From the NCBI RefSeq assembly GCF_044197065.1, contig NZ_JBIQOI010000002.1:372001-436000 (forward strand): a stretch of DNA of 64,000 nt. The letters are read 5' to 3'. The number at the start of each line of letters is the position of its first letter. Position 1 is the stretch's first letter. A program made the position numbers and the translations under genes. A model generated the notes under the pieces. The model searched no databases, had not been told where the DNA came from, and saw only the letters and a list, made by a program, of their open reading frames with translations. Shown here in pieces: positions 16,287 through 25,632 of this stretch. Source of the DNA: Kluyvera ascorbata_C. Lineage in GTDB: Bacteria; Pseudomonadota; Gammaproteobacteria; Enterobacterales; Enterobacteriaceae.

Positions 16287-17357
16287 TTACACTGTCACAA
16301 CTGGCACACGCGGCGCCAGCGCGCACATAAGCTCGTACCCGACGGTTCCCGCGCTGGCGGCCACTTCATCAATTTTAATCTCCTGCCCCCACAGCTCAAC
16401 GGCGGTACCAATTCCGGCATGTGGACACGGCGTTAAATCCACCGCCAACATATCCATCGAAATCGCCCCGATGGTGCCGGTACGGATACCGTCCACCAGC
16501 ACCGGCGTGCCGTTAGCGGCAATGCGCGGATAGCCGTCAGCATAGCCACAGGCCACGATGCCAATACGCTGCTCCTCTTTGGCGCGATAGCGGCTGCCAT
16601 AGCCGACGGCATCGCCCGGCTTCAGGTTCTGTATCCCGATTATCTGGCTGCTGAGGCTCATGACCGGTTTTAGGCCGGTATTGGCAATATCCTGCCATTG
16701 GCCGGACGGCGAAGCGCCGTAGAGCACGATTCCTGGGCGCACCCAGTCGAAGTGGGTCTCCGGGTGCCAGAGCGTTGCCGCCGAGTTGGCGAGCGAGCGC
16801 GGACACTCCAGCCCTTCGGCGGCCTGCTCAATACGCTGCATCGGCTCCGCTACGCCGTCGGTCAGTTCCGACTGGGCAAAGTGCGACATCAGCGTCATCG
16901 CGCCGACGTTGCCGATGCCCCGTAGCTGCTGCCACACGGTATGGATGCGTTCCGGCGCAAAACCGAGGCGGTTCATACCGCTGTTGACTTTGAGGTAGAC
17001 ATCAATCGGCGCATGCAGGCGGGCGTTTTGCAGCGCCTTAATTTGCCAGTTGCTATGCACACTGGTCGTTAACCGGTATTTATCGAAAAGCTCCAGCTCA
17101 TCGGCGTGGAAAAAGCCTTCCAGCAATAGAATCGGCCCTTTCCAGCCGCGTTCGCGCAGCAAAATGGCCTCTTCAAGATTGAGCATCGCAAAACCGTCGG
17201 TTTCCCGCAGCGCATTCCAGATGCGATCCAAACCGTGGCCGTAGGCGTTGGCTTTCACCACCGACCAGACGCGAGCACCGCCCGCCGCGCGGCGGACAAT
17301 GCCCAGATTCTGCTTCAGCGCCTGCAAATCAATCGTGGCGAGCACGGGACGTGACAT
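16287..17357 (-). CDS. dadX: DadX, catabolic alanine racemase
   Basis: A 356-residue PLP-dependent racemase, fold type III. The Schiff-base lysine is in VVKANAYGHG (K34), and the second catalytic base lies in the AVGYGSRYRAKE region. It interconverts L- and D-alanine so that DadA can oxidise the D form. It starts 9 bp after dadA in the same operon, with AAGGAG at a good distance. Length is the same as in E. coli. Confidence 0.95.
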   Translation of the reverse strand: MSRPVLATIDLQALKQNLGIVRRAAGGARVWSVVKANAYGHGLDRIWNALRETDGFAMLNLEEAILLRERGWKGPILLLEGFFHADELELFDKYRLTTSVHSNWQIKALQNARLHAPIDVYLKVNSGMNRLGFAPERIHTVWQQLRGIGNVGAMTLMSHFAQSELTDGVAEPMQRIEQAAEGLECPRSLANSAATLWHPETHFDWVRPGIVLYGASPSGQWQDIANTGLKPVMSLSSQIIGIQNLKPGDAVGYGSRYRAKEEQRIGIVACGYADGYPRIAANGTPVLVDGIRTGTIGAISMDMLAVDLTPCPHAGIGTAVELWGQEIKIDEVAASAGTVGYELMCALAPRVPVVTV

Positions 17358-17366
17358 GCGTTCTCC

Positions 17367-18665
17367 TTATTGGTGTGCGCCATGCAAATGCTGAGGATGT
17401 GCCGGCGTAAAGCCCGGCGAATAGCGTGCAACGCTAAGATCATCATAGGGGATAGACGGCATTCGGCCAGACATTAAATCACTCAGCAGCTGACCGGAAC
17501 CGCAGGACATGGTCCAGCCCAGCGTACCGTGCCCGGTATTGAGCCACAGGTTTTTGAACGCGGTTTTTCCCACCACTGGCGTGCCGTCTGGGGTCATCGG
17601 GCGCAGCCCGGTCCAGAAAGTGGCCTCTTCAATTTTGCCGCCGCGCGGGAAGAGATCGCCCACCACCATCTCCAGCGTTTCACGACGCGGTTGCAGCAGT
17701 TCGGTGTTAAAGCCGACGATCTCCGCCATACCGCCGACGCGGATGCGGTTATCAAAACGGGTAATAGCGATTTTGTAGGTTTCGTCGAGGATGGTCGAGA
17801 CCGGCGCACCGCGCTCTTCAACAATCGGAATGGTCAGCGAGTAGCCTTTCAGCGGGTAAACCGGAATATCCACCAGCCCTTTCAGCATGGCGGTTGAGTA
17901 AGAGCCAAAGGCCATCACGTAGGCATCGGCTTTCACCATTTCATCGCCACACTTCACGCCGACGATGCGATCCCCTTCCTGAATCAGGCTGTCGACCGGC
18001 GTATTAAAGCGGAACTGCACGCCCGCCTGTTCGGCCATTTTTGCCAGACGCTGGGTGAAAAGCTGGCAGTCGCCGGTTTCATCGTTTGGCAGACGCAGGC
18101 CGCCGGTCAGCTTGTGGGCCACGTCCGCCAGCGCCGGTTCGACTTCCGCCAGGCGCGAGGCCTCCAGCAGCTGATACGGAACGCCCGCCTCTTCCAGCAC
18201 CGCGATATCGCGGGTGGCGTTTTCATACTGTTGTTCGGTACGGAATAGCTGCAGCGTGCCGCCCTGTCGCCCTTCGTAAGCGATACCGGTAGTTTCACGC
18301 AGCGTCTTCAGGCAGTCACGGCTGTACTCGGCAAGCCGCACCATCCGACCTTTATTTTCCATATAGTGGCGGGTGTCGCAGTTGCGTAGCATCTGCCACA
18401 TCCACTTCAGTTGAAAACCGGTGCCGTCCAGACGGATCGCCAGCGGCGCATGGCGCTGGAACATCCACTTAATCGCCTTCAGCGGCACGCCGGGTGCCGC
18501 CCAGGGAGCCGCATACCCTGGCGAAATTTGCCCCGCGTTGGCTGCGCTGGTTTCCAGCGCAGGACCGGCTTCCCTGTCAATGACCGTAACCTGATGCCCC
18601 GCCTGACTTAAATACCAGGCGCTGGTTACGCCAACCACGCCACTTCCCAGTATGACAATGTGCAT
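17367..18665 (-). CDS. dadA: DadA, D-amino acid dehydrogenase small subunit
   Basis: A 432-residue FAD flavoprotein of the DAO family. The N-terminal dinucleotide motif GSGVVGVTSAWYLSQAG is intact and the C-terminal FAD-contact segment NTGHGTLGWTMSCGSG is present. It oxidises D-alanine and other D-amino acids at the inner membrane, passing electrons to quinones. The start is ATG at 18665 with GGAG upstream; an in-frame GTG two codons earlier overlaps the ribosome site. First gene of dadAX, probably controlled by Lrp and cAMP-CRP as in E. coli. Confidence 0.95.
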   Translation of the reverse strand: MHIVILGSGVVGVTSAWYLSQAGHQVTVIDREAGPALETSAANAGQISPGYAAPWAAPGVPLKAIKWMFQRHAPLAIRLDGTGFQLKWMWQMLRNCDTRHYMENKGRMVRLAEYSRDCLKTLRETTGIAYEGRQGGTLQLFRTEQQYENATRDIAVLEEAGVPYQLLEASRLAEVEPALADVAHKLTGGLRLPNDETGDCQLFTQRLAKMAEQAGVQFRFNTPVDSLIQEGDRIVGVKCGDEMVKADAYVMAFGSYSTAMLKGLVDIPVYPLKGYSLTIPIVEERGAPVSTILDETYKIAITRFDNRIRVGGMAEIVGFNTELLQPRRETLEMVVGDLFPRGGKIEEATFWTGLRPMTPDGTPVVGKTAFKNLWLNTGHGTLGWTMSCGSGQLLSDLMSGRMPSIPYDDLSVARYSPGFTPAHPQHLHGAHQ

Positions 18666-18753
18666 AGCCACTCCAGAACAAGTAAAAGAACAATCTTCTA
18701 ATTACAAATTGATAACCCAGGTGAAAATATTATTCAACATATGCTTTTTTTAT

Positions 18754-18769
18754 GGTGACTTACCTCACA
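18754..18769 (-). promoter_or_regulatory. CRP-like site in the dadA promoter region
   Basis: Read on the minus strand, TGTGAGGTAAGTCACC matches TGTGA-N6-TCACA except for the last base. It lies about 90 bp before dadA. cAMP-CRP activates dad in E. coli. The rest of the 320-bp dadA-ycgB gap (18666-18985) is AT-rich promoter DNA with no gene I can support. Confidence 0.6.
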
Positions 18770-18985
18770 GAGTGCCCATCACACGGGCTAGCGGAGAATT
18801 TGATATCTCCTGCTACCCTCTATTTTTTGTCAGCATAAAATTCTGCAAAATTGAAAAATAGTCGCTATCAAAATGAATAAATCATGAAGAAAAGAAATGG
18901 CGCTTGTTACAGAATTTCTGCGGTGTTCTATTCTTGAAGAGAGGCTCTCCAGACAGAGAGAGTCGCCAACAATGAGGGCGCGCTA

Positions 18986-20518
18986 ATGGCTACGATTGAC
19001 TCGATGAATAAGGACACCACTCGTCTGAGCGATGGACCCGATTGGACGTTTCCGCTGCTCGAAACCTACCTGGCGGAAATCGACCGGGTGGCGAAGCTGT
19101 ACCGGCTGGACACCTATCCACATCAGATTGAAGTCATCACCTCCGAGCAGATGATGGACGCGTATTCCAGCGTCGGGATGCCGATTAACTATACCCACTG
19201 GTCGTTTGGCAAAAAATTTATTGAGACCGAGCGTGGCTATAAGCACGGGCAGCAGGGGCTGGCCTACGAAATCGTCATCAACTCCAACCCGTGTATCGCC
19301 TATCTGATGGAAGAGAACACCGTGACCATGCAGGCGCTGGTGATGGCGCACGCCTGCTATGGCCACAACTCCTTCTTTAAAAACAACTATCTGTTCCGTA
19401 GCTGGACCGATGCCAGCTCCATCGTCGATTATCTGCTGTTCGCCCGCAAATACATTGCCGACTGCGAAGAACGCTATGGCGTGGACGAGGTGGAGCGCCT
19501 GCTGGACTCTTGTCATGCGCTGATGAACTACGGGGTGGACCGCTACAAACGGCCATCCAAAATCTCCATGCAGGAAGAGAAAGCGCGGCAGAAGAGCCGT
19601 GAAGAGTATCTGCAAAGCCAGGTGAATATGCTGTGGCGCACCCTGCCGAAGCGTGATGAAGAGAAAGCCATCGAGTCGGCCCACCGCTATCCGTCTGAGC
19701 CGCAGGAAAACCTGCTCTATTTTATGGAGAAAAACGCCCCGCTGCTGGAGCCGTGGCAGCGTGAGATCCTGCGCATCGTGCGCAAGGTCAGCCAGTATTT
19801 TTATCCGCAGAAGCAGACCCAGGTGATGAACGAAGGCTGGGCGACCTTCTGGCACTACACCATCCTTAACCATCTGTACGATGAAGGAAAAGTGACTGAG
19901 CGCTTTATGCTCGAGTTCCTGCACAGCCATACTAACGTGGTGTACCAGCCGCCGTACAACAGCCCATGGTACAGCGGTATTAACCCGTATGCGCTGGGCT
20001 TTGCCATGTTCCAGGATATTAAGCGCATCTGCCAGAACCCGACCGAGGAAGATAAGTACTGGTTCCCGGATATCGCGGGCTCTGACTGGCTCACTACCCT
20101 GCACTTCGCGATGCGTGATTTTAAAGACGAGAGCTTTATCAGCCAGTTCCTGTCACCGAAGATCATGCGCGATTTCCGTCTGTTCACGGTGCTGGATGAC
20201 GATCGTAATAACTATCTGGAGATTTCGGCTATCCATAATGAGGAGGGGTATCGGGAGATTCGTTCGCAGCTTTCGTCCCAGTATAACCTCAGCAATCTGG
20301 AGCCGAATATTCAGGTGTGGAACGTGGATCTGCGCGGCGACCGTTCGCTGACGCTGCGCTATGTGCCGCATAACCGCGCGCCGCTGGATAAGGGGCGTCG
20401 CGAGGTGCTTAAGCATGTGCATCGTCTGTGGGGGTTTGATGTGCATCTGGAGCAGCAGAATGCGGATGGTAGCGTGGAGTTGCTGGAGCGTTGCCCACCG
20501 CGGCCGAATACGCTGTAA
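18986..20518 (+). CDS. ycgB: YcgB, SpoVR-family protein
   Basis: A 510-residue SpoVR-family protein, identical in length to E. coli YcgB and nearly identical in sequence (starts MATIDSMNKDTTRLSDG). A histidine/glutamate-rich core (HACYGHNSFF, NEGWATFWHY, EFLHSHTN) looks like a metal-binding site. The family is widespread in bacteria and in E. coli belongs to the stationary-phase sigma-S response; its biochemical function is not settled. In many genomes ycgB travels with yeaG and yeaH, which are also in this window 38 kb away. It diverges from dadAX. Confidence 0.93.
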   Translation: MATIDSMNKDTTRLSDGPDWTFPLLETYLAEIDRVAKLYRLDTYPHQIEVITSEQMMDAYSSVGMPINYTHWSFGKKFIETERGYKHGQQGLAYEIVINSNPCIAYLMEENTVTMQALVMAHACYGHNSFFKNNYLFRSWTDASSIVDYLLFARKYIADCEERYGVDEVERLLDSCHALMNYGVDRYKRPSKISMQEEKARQKSREEYLQSQVNMLWRTLPKRDEEKAIESAHRYPSEPQENLLYFMEKNAPLLEPWQREILRIVRKVSQYFYPQKQTQVMNEGWATFWHYTILNHLYDEGKVTERFMLEFLHSHTNVVYQPPYNSPWYSGINPYALGFAMFQDIKRICQNPTEEDKYWFPDIAGSDWLTTLHFAMRDFKDESFISQFLSPKIMRDFRLFTVLDDDRNNYLEISAIHNEEGYREIRSQLSSQYNLSNLEPNIQVWNVDLRGDRSLTLRYVPHNRAPLDKGRREVLKHVHRLWGFDVHLEQQNADGSVELLERCPPRPNTL

Positions 20519-20579
20519 CCTCTATCGTAGCCCGGACGAGGTGCAGAACGCCGACTCCGGGGTGGCTTACCGTCTCTGT

Positions 20580-20654
20580 TGTAGGCCGGATAAGCGAAGC
20601 GCCATCCGGCAATGTGCTACAGAGTGCCGGATGGCGCTTCGCTTATCCGGCCTT
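20580..20654. repeat. Inverted REP pair
   Basis: Two facing copies of the same REP (GTAGGCCGGATAAGCGAAGC ... GCTTCGCTTATCCGGCCTTC) separated by a short loop, between the convergent ycgB and fadR genes. Confidence 0.88.
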
Positions 20655-20678
20655 CAGGGAACGAAAACAACGCAGAGA

Positions 20679-21398
20679 TTAGCGGCTATGAATCGCCAAA
20701 TCCCCCGGCAACGTCTTCTGCATCCGATGCCAGATCTCACCGCTGTCATGACCATAGCGACGCACCGTCTCATACACCTTATCGTGCGCGCCTTCTTCAC
20801 ACAGCTTCGCCAGTTCGTGGTAGAAACCCAGCGCCAGACTACGTGCTTCAGGGCTAGAGAAATAGTGACGCCCCAGACGCGTGTACAGCCCCTTCATCCC
20901 GTTCAGAATCAACCCATAAATAGGGTTGCCGGAAGCGAACGCCAGACCACGGAACACCCCGTAATCGAGTTCAGCAAACGCATCGGCGTAATCTTCCACT
21001 TCGCGGGTTGCCGCCAACACTTCCAGCGCTTTTTCTGGATGTTGACGGAAAGCGGTACGAATGTAGATGGTCGCGATATTGGTGCGCACGGACAGCAGAT
21101 TATCAATCAGCTGCGGTACGCTATCGTGATCGAGACGCGCCAGCGTTTCCAGAATATTCAGACCGGACGTCTCCCAGAAGTTATTCACTTTCGTCGGCTT
21201 ACCGTGCTGAATGGTTAACCATCCATCACGAGCCAGACGCTGCAACACTTCACGTAAGGTGGTGCGAGTCACACCAATTAATTCAGAGAGTTCACGTTCA
21301 GCGGGAAGAATAGACCCTGGAGGAAAACGGTTATTCCAGATACTTTCAACAATATACTCTTCCGCGAAACCCGCCGGGCTTTGCGCCTTAATGACCAT
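20679..21398 (-). CDS. fadR: FadR, fatty acid metabolism regulator
   Basis: A 239-residue GntR-family regulator: a winged helix at residues 10-75 (PPGSILPAERELSELIGVTR) and an all-helical acyl-CoA-binding domain. It represses beta-oxidation and activates fabA/fabB until long-chain acyl-CoA binds. Start is ATG at 21398 (MVIKAQSPAG), as in E. coli; the frame is open further upstream across the promoter. It diverges from nhaB, as in K-12. Confidence 0.96.
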   Translation of the reverse strand: MVIKAQSPAGFAEEYIVESIWNNRFPPGSILPAERELSELIGVTRTTLREVLQRLARDGWLTIQHGKPTKVNNFWETSGLNILETLARLDHDSVPQLIDNLLSVRTNIATIYIRTAFRQHPEKALEVLAATREVEDYADAFAELDYGVFRGLAFASGNPIYGLILNGMKGLYTRLGRHYFSSPEARSLALGFYHELAKLCEEGAHDKVYETVRRYGHDSGEIWHRMQKTLPGDLAIHSR

Positions 21399-21610
21399 AG
21401 TAAGAATTCCATTACACAGCGTTGCAATTAGACTCATCATACCAGAGGCAACATAGTGCAGGTAGCAGGACAAATGAATTAAAAAGGGATCGCCGTTTCA
21501 TTTTTCACATTTCTTTTTTGTATGAGAAAATCCCCACACGGGCTGAATTCTGGCAGTACCACTGATTTAGTGGTAAAAAATGACATCTTTTCAGAAGGGA
21601 AACGGTTGTC

Positions 21611-23155
21611 ATGGAAATCTCTTACGGTCGCGCGCTGTGGCGTAACTTTCTTGGTCAGTCACCGGACTGGTACAAGCTGCTGCTGATTATTTTCTTAATC
21701 ATCAACCCGCTGGTGTTTTTAATTAATCCATTTGTCGCCGGATGGCTGCTGGTCGTGGAGTTTATCTTCACGCTCGCGATGGCGCTGAAGTGCTACCCGC
21801 TTATTCCCGGCGGGCTGCTGGCTATCGAATCGGTGTTTATCGGCATGACCTCCGCTAACCACGTGCGCGATGAGATAGCGGCCAACCTCGAAGTGCTGCT
21901 GTTGCTGATCTTTATGGTCGCCGGCATCTATTTTATGAAGCAGTTGCTGCTGTTTATCTTCACCCGGCTGTTGCTCTCCATTCGCAGCAAGCGCCTGCTG
22001 TCGCTGGCGTTCTGTCTGGCAGCCGCATTTCTGTCGGCGTTTCTTGATGCGCTGACGGTAGTGGCAGTGATTATCAGCGTCGCCGTTGGTTTTTATAGCA
22101 TCTACCATCGGGTGGCATCATCGCGCCCCGATGATGACGACCTGCTCGACGACAGCCATATCGACAAGCATAACCGCATCGTGCTTGAGCAGTTCCGCGC
22201 CTTCTTACGTAGTTTGATGATGCATGCGGGCGTCGGTACGGCGCTTGGCGGCGTGATGACGATGGTTGGCGAGCCACAGAACCTGATTATTGCCAAAGTG
22301 GCTGGCTGGCACTTCGGCGAGTTTTTCCTGCGCATGTCGCCGGTCACCGTGCCGGTGTTTATCTGCGGGCTGCTGACCTGCTGGCTGCTGGAGAAGTGCA
22401 AAGCCTTCGGCTACGGCGCCGAACTGCCCGACCCGGTGCGTAAAATCCTGTACGATTTTGATGAACGCAGTCGTCAGCAGCGGACGCCACAGGAGAAAAT
22501 GCGGCTGATTGTTCAGGGCATCATCGGCGTCTGGCTGGTGCTGGCGCTGGCGCTGCACCTGGCTGAAGTGGGGCTGATTGGCCTGTCGGTTATTATCTTC
22601 GCCACCTCGTTTACCGGCATTACCGACGAACACGCTATTGGTAAAGCCTTTACCGAAGCGCTGCCCTTTACCGCGTTGCTGACGGTCTTCTTCGCCGTCG
22701 TCGCGGTCATTATCGACCAACACCTCTTTGCGCCAATTATCGACTTTGTGCTCCAGGCTTCTCCGCATGCCCAGCGCTCGCTGTTCTACGTCTTTAACGG
22801 CGTTCTGTCATCCATCTCCGATAATGTGTTTGTCGGTACCGTTTATATCAACGAAGCAAAAGCCGCGCTGGATAACGGTGCAATCAGCCTGCCGCAGTTC
22901 GAGCTGCTGGCGGTGGCCATCAACACCGGCACCAACCTGCCGTCTGTTGCAACGCCAAACGGTCAGGCAGCCTTCTTGTTCCTGCTCACCTCGGCGCTAG
23001 CGCCGCTCATTCGCCTCTCTTACGGGCGCATGGTGTGGATGGCGCTGCCCTATACTCTCGTGTTGACGATTGTCGGCCTGCTGTGCGTCGAGTTTACGCT
23101 GCAGCCATCGATAGACTGGATGATGAATAATGGGCTGTTAGTTTTGCCTAAGTAA
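21611..23155 (+). CDS. nhaB: NhaB, Na+/H+ antiporter
   Basis: A 514-residue electrogenic sodium/proton antiporter with about 12-13 membrane segments and a short charged cytoplasmic loop (SRPDDDDLLDDSHIDKHN, near residue 170). Typical segments AAFLSAFLDALTVVAV and NTGTNLPSVATPNGQAA carry the ion path. ATG at 21611 follows AGAAGGGAAACGGTTGTC. It contributes to sodium homeostasis at neutral pH. The neighbour order fadR-nhaB-dsbB is the enterobacterial standard. Confidence 0.95.
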   Translation: MEISYGRALWRNFLGQSPDWYKLLLIIFLIINPLVFLINPFVAGWLLVVEFIFTLAMALKCYPLIPGGLLAIESVFIGMTSANHVRDEIAANLEVLLLLIFMVAGIYFMKQLLLFIFTRLLLSIRSKRLLSLAFCLAAAFLSAFLDALTVVAVIISVAVGFYSIYHRVASSRPDDDDLLDDSHIDKHNRIVLEQFRAFLRSLMMHAGVGTALGGVMTMVGEPQNLIIAKVAGWHFGEFFLRMSPVTVPVFICGLLTCWLLEKCKAFGYGAELPDPVRKILYDFDERSRQQRTPQEKMRLIVQGIIGVWLVLALALHLAEVGLIGLSVIIFATSFTGITDEHAIGKAFTEALPFTALLTVFFAVVAVIIDQHLFAPIIDFVLQASPHAQRSLFYVFNGVLSSISDNVFVGTVYINEAKAALDNGAISLPQFELLAVAINTGTNLPSVATPNGQAAFLFLLTSALAPLIRLSYGRMVWMALPYTLVLTIVGLLCVEFTLQPSIDWMMNNGLLVLPK

Positions 23156-23301
23156 CATCTTAATAACGTTCAGTGATTACCGCCCGACAACTTTTTTTCG
23201 GGCATTGATTCGCTATTTATGAATAATTACGTATAGCCGGATGGCACAGCTATCGTTTTCGTTTACACTGCGCTTTCAAAGCACGTTCCAGGGAAATGTA
23301 T

Positions 23302-23832
23302 ATGTTGCGATATTTAAACCAGAGCTCACGTGGCCGCAGTGCCTGGTTATTACTGGCGTTAACCGCTTTTGCGCTTGAGTTAGTGGCATTATGGTTCCAG
23401 CACGTGATGTTATTAAAACCGTGCGTACTCTGTATTTACGAGCGCTGTGCGCTGTTTGGGGTTATGGGCGCGGGGTTGGTTGGTGCTATCGCACCGAAAA
23501 GCCCGTTACGCTATGTGGCCCTGCTCATCTGGCTGTACAGCGCTTTCAGAGGCCTGCAGCTGGCGTGGGAGCACACTATGATTCAGCTTCACCCCTCGCC
23601 GTTTATGACCTGCGATTTTATGGCACGATTCCCAAGCTGGCTGCCGCTCGATAAGTGGCTGCCGCAGGTATTCGTGGCATCCGGTGACTGCTCTGTTCGT
23701 CAGTGGGAATTTTTATCGCTGGAGATGCCGCAATGGCTGGTCGGTATTTTTGCCGCCTACCTGATTGTGGCGCTGCTGGTGCTGATCGCCCAACCGTTCA
23801 AACCGAAAAGACGCGACCTGTTCGGCCGCTAA
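23302..23832 (+). CDS. dsbB: DsbB, disulfide bond formation protein B
   Basis: A 176-residue quinone-linked oxidase of DsbA in the inner membrane with four membrane segments. The two redox cysteine pairs are visible: CVLC in the first periplasmic loop (41 and 44) and the second pair in PFMTCDF and SGDCSVR. I start at the second of two close ATGs (23302) because AGGGA is then 7 bp away; this gives the E. coli length and N-terminus (MLRYLNQ). A strong terminator follows. Confidence 0.95.
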   Translation: MLRYLNQSSRGRSAWLLLALTAFALELVALWFQHVMLLKPCVLCIYERCALFGVMGAGLVGAIAPKSPLRYVALLIWLYSAFRGLQLAWEHTMIQLHPSPFMTCDFMARFPSWLPLDKWLPQVFVASGDCSVRQWEFLSLEMPQWLVGIFAAYLIVALLVLIAQPFKPKRRDLFGR

Positions 23833-23839
23833 TCACCAC

Positions 23840-23880
23840 CTTGCCAGTGGCCTCTCGCAGGCTACTGGCAAGTTTGTTTC
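23840..23880 (+). terminator. Rho-independent terminator of dsbB
   Basis: Arms CTTGCCAGT and ACTGGCAAG enclose an inner GCCT/AGGC stem and are followed by TTTGTTT. It begins 8 bp after the dsbB stop. Confidence 0.85.
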
Positions 23881-23985
23881 CTATCTGACAAACGACCATA
23901 TCCCATACCCTGCCGCAAGCACCAGGCCCCAGCCGCCGAGATTGATGGCTAACGCCAGCATTAAGAGTTTTATTGGATTACGCAT
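23881..23985 (-). CDS. Small single-pass membrane protein (34 aa)
   Basis: A short frame between dsbB and ycgN on the minus strand. It starts at ATG 23985 with AAGGACGCTC directly upstream, a good ribosome site, and ends at TAG 23881. The product begins MRNPIKLLML, contains an uninterrupted hydrophobic stretch from about residue 6 to 31 with a GG-W-G motif, and ends WSFVR. Positive residues at both ends fit an inner-membrane single-spanning small protein. I cannot name it. The clean ribosome site and lack of any other gene in this gap support it; no experimental evidence is implied. Confidence 0.5.
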   Translation of the reverse strand: MRNPIKLLMLALAINLGGWGLVLAAGYGIWSFVR

Positions 23986-24095
23986 GAGCGTCCTTATACC
24001 GAGATTATTTTATTCTCTATCGACCCGGTATAAGAATTACGTAGTGATTTTCAGCTGCGGATATAAAAAAAGTGAATGGCTTCGCAAATGGCGGT

Positions 24096-24542
24096 TTATT
24101 CAGCCCAATCCGGTTTATTTAAAATATGATCCTGCCAATCTCGGACTTCCGATTCTTTCACCGCAATATGACGAACGGAAATACGCTCACCGTGCATTGC
24201 GGCTTTTGAACCGGTCATCAGCGGGTGCCACTGCGGTAAAGGTTCCCCTTCCGCCAGCAGGCGGTAGGCACAGGTATGCGGCAGCCATTCGAATGTAGGC
24301 AGGTTGTCTCGGGTCAGCTTGATGCAGTCCGGCTCGTACTCGAAACGACGTTCGTAGTTGCGGCACTGACAGGTTTTGATATTGAGCTGACGGCAGGCGA
24401 CGTTAGTGAAATAGATTTCGTCGGTGTCTTCATCCATCAGTTTATGCAGGCAGCACTGCCCACAGCCATCGCACAGCGACTCCCACTCCGCATCTGTCAT
24501 TTCATCAAGGGTTTTGCTCTGCCAGAAAGGTAATTCGCTCAT
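24096..24542 (-). CDS. ycgN: YcgN, cysteine-cluster protein (UPF0260)
   Basis: A 148-residue soluble protein of the YkgJ/UPF0260 zinc- or iron-cluster family. The cysteine array CDGCGQCC (near residue 25), CRQLNIKTCQCRNY and later DCIKL/HTCAY is fully conserved against E. coli YcgN. Function unknown. The start MSELPFWQSKT is taken by homology; the frame is open 20 codons further. It is followed by ycgM and ycgL on the same strand further upstream, as in K-12. Confidence 0.92.
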   Translation of the reverse strand: MSELPFWQSKTLDEMTDAEWESLCDGCGQCCLHKLMDEDTDEIYFTNVACRQLNIKTCQCRNYERRFEYEPDCIKLTRDNLPTFEWLPHTCAYRLLAEGEPLPQWHPLMTGSKAAMHGERISVRHIAVKESEVRDWQDHILNKPDWAE

Positions 24543-24635
24543 CAGGATGTCCACATCAAAAATCAGGGTGCTTCTTATAACCAGTCTGGCACAGGGATGC
24601 AAGTTTTGCCGCCCGAATGGGGCGGCAAGGAGGGC

Positions 24636-25295
24636 TTACAGTACGCGGGTCGTCAGAGACAGACCGTTAAGCTGCACCTCAAGCTCATCGCCTGCATGCA
24701 GTGGGCCAACGCCTTCCGGCGTACCGGTCAGCACAACATCACCCGGTTTCAGGGTAAAGAAGCGGCTCATATAGGCAATCAGCGGCACTATCTTGTGGAT
24801 CATATCGGACGTACTGCCCTGCTGGCGGACTTCGCCATTGATGGTCAGGCCCAGCGAAATATTCTGCGGGTCGCCCTCAAAGGCGGAAGCGGGAATAAAG
24901 CCAGAAATTGGGCAGGAGTTATCAAAACCTTTGGCTTTTTCCCACGGCTGACCGGCCTTCTTCATTTTCCCCTGCAGGTCGCGCAGGGTGAGATCCAGCG
25001 CCACGCCGTAGCCAGCAATCGCCTGCAGTACGTGGTCTTCGGTCGCCTGGCGCAGCGTGCCGCCAATCAATACCGCCAGTTCGACTTCATGATGCACAGA
25101 GCCAAGGCCCTGGGGCAGGATCAGCGGCTGGCGCAGATCGCACAGCGCCGTTTCTGGCTTAATAAAAAGAACGGGTTCTTCCGGCGTTGCGCTGCCCATT
25201 TCCTGGATATGCTTAGCATAATTACTGCCAACACAGACAACTTTGCTTACCGGGTAATCCAGCAGAGCACCCTGCCAGTTATGATGCTGATACAT
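24636..25295 (-). CDS. ycgM: YcgM, fumarylacetoacetate hydrolase-family protein
   Basis: A 219-residue FAH-superfamily enzyme, the same length as E. coli YcgM. Metal-binding acidic residues lie in HHEVELAVLIG and ALDLTLRDLQ, and the C-terminal TGTPEGVGPL motif is typical. Relatives act as acylpyruvases or hydroxymuconate isomerases/hydrolases; the physiological substrate in enterics is not firmly established. It sits between ycgN and ycgL. A GC-rich hairpin at 24604-24627 separates it from ycgN. Confidence 0.92.
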   Translation of the reverse strand: MYQHHNWQGALLDYPVSKVVCVGSNYAKHIQEMGSATPEEPVLFIKPETALCDLRQPLILPQGLGSVHHEVELAVLIGGTLRQATEDHVLQAIAGYGVALDLTLRDLQGKMKKAGQPWEKAKGFDNSCPISGFIPASAFEGDPQNISLGLTINGEVRQQGSTSDMIHKIVPLIAYMSRFFTLKPGDVVLTGTPEGVGPLHAGDELEVQLNGLSLTTRVL

Positions 25296-25350
25296 GCTTT
25301 TCCCTTACTCGTTGTTCATCGTGGACGCATTTTGGCCGGAAGCAGAGCGG

Positions 25351-25632
25351 TTACTCGCCCTTATTTTTCGACTCAGCCAAATGCTGCTTTAACAGATTTT
25401 CAGGCGGTGGCGGGATCTGTAAATAATAGCCCTGCTCTTTAAGCGCCTGTTTTACTTTTTCCAGATCGGCATTGACTGTCTTCTTACGTCCGTCAAGCGG
25501 CAACAGCATTGCTAACTGAGGCTGGCCGAAGCCCTGCATCAGTTCTGGCGGCACGCGAGAGAAATCGTCTTTTTTTTCGACATACAAATAGGTTTGATCA
25601 CGTTTAGAACTACGATAAATCACACAAAACAT
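25351..25632 (-). CDS. ycgL: YcgL (UPF0745/DUF2 family small protein)
   Basis: A 93-residue protein with the conserved N-terminus MFCVIYRSSKRDQTYLYVEK and central PQLAMLLPLDGRKK. Annotated E. coli YcgL has a longer start; here a stop codon lies in frame 2 codons before the ATG at 25632, so the short form is the only option. The C-terminus is shorter than in E. coli (ends ESKNKGE). Function not established. Its upstream DNA departs from the usual minC-facing region because an AT-rich island begins here. Confidence 0.88.
   Translation of the reverse strand: MFCVIYRSSKRDQTYLYVEKKDDFSRVPPELMQGFGQPQLAMLLPLDGRKKTVNADLEKVKQALKEQGYYLQIPPPPENLLKQHLAESKNKGE

Noticed and set aside
18983..20104. 373-codon minus-strand frame within ycgB
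   Set aside because: Shadow of ycgB, whose protein sequence matches the E. coli homologue along its whole length.
20580..20654. Possible CRISPR-like repetition from the many GCCGGATGGCG repeats across the window
   Set aside because: The copies are inverted REP palindromes scattered in separate intergenic gaps, not regularly spaced direct repeats with spacers, and there are no cas genes.
24604..24627. GC-rich hairpin between ycgN and ycgM as a terminator
   Set aside because: No T-run follows on the strand of these genes; at most an mRNA structure inside the operon.
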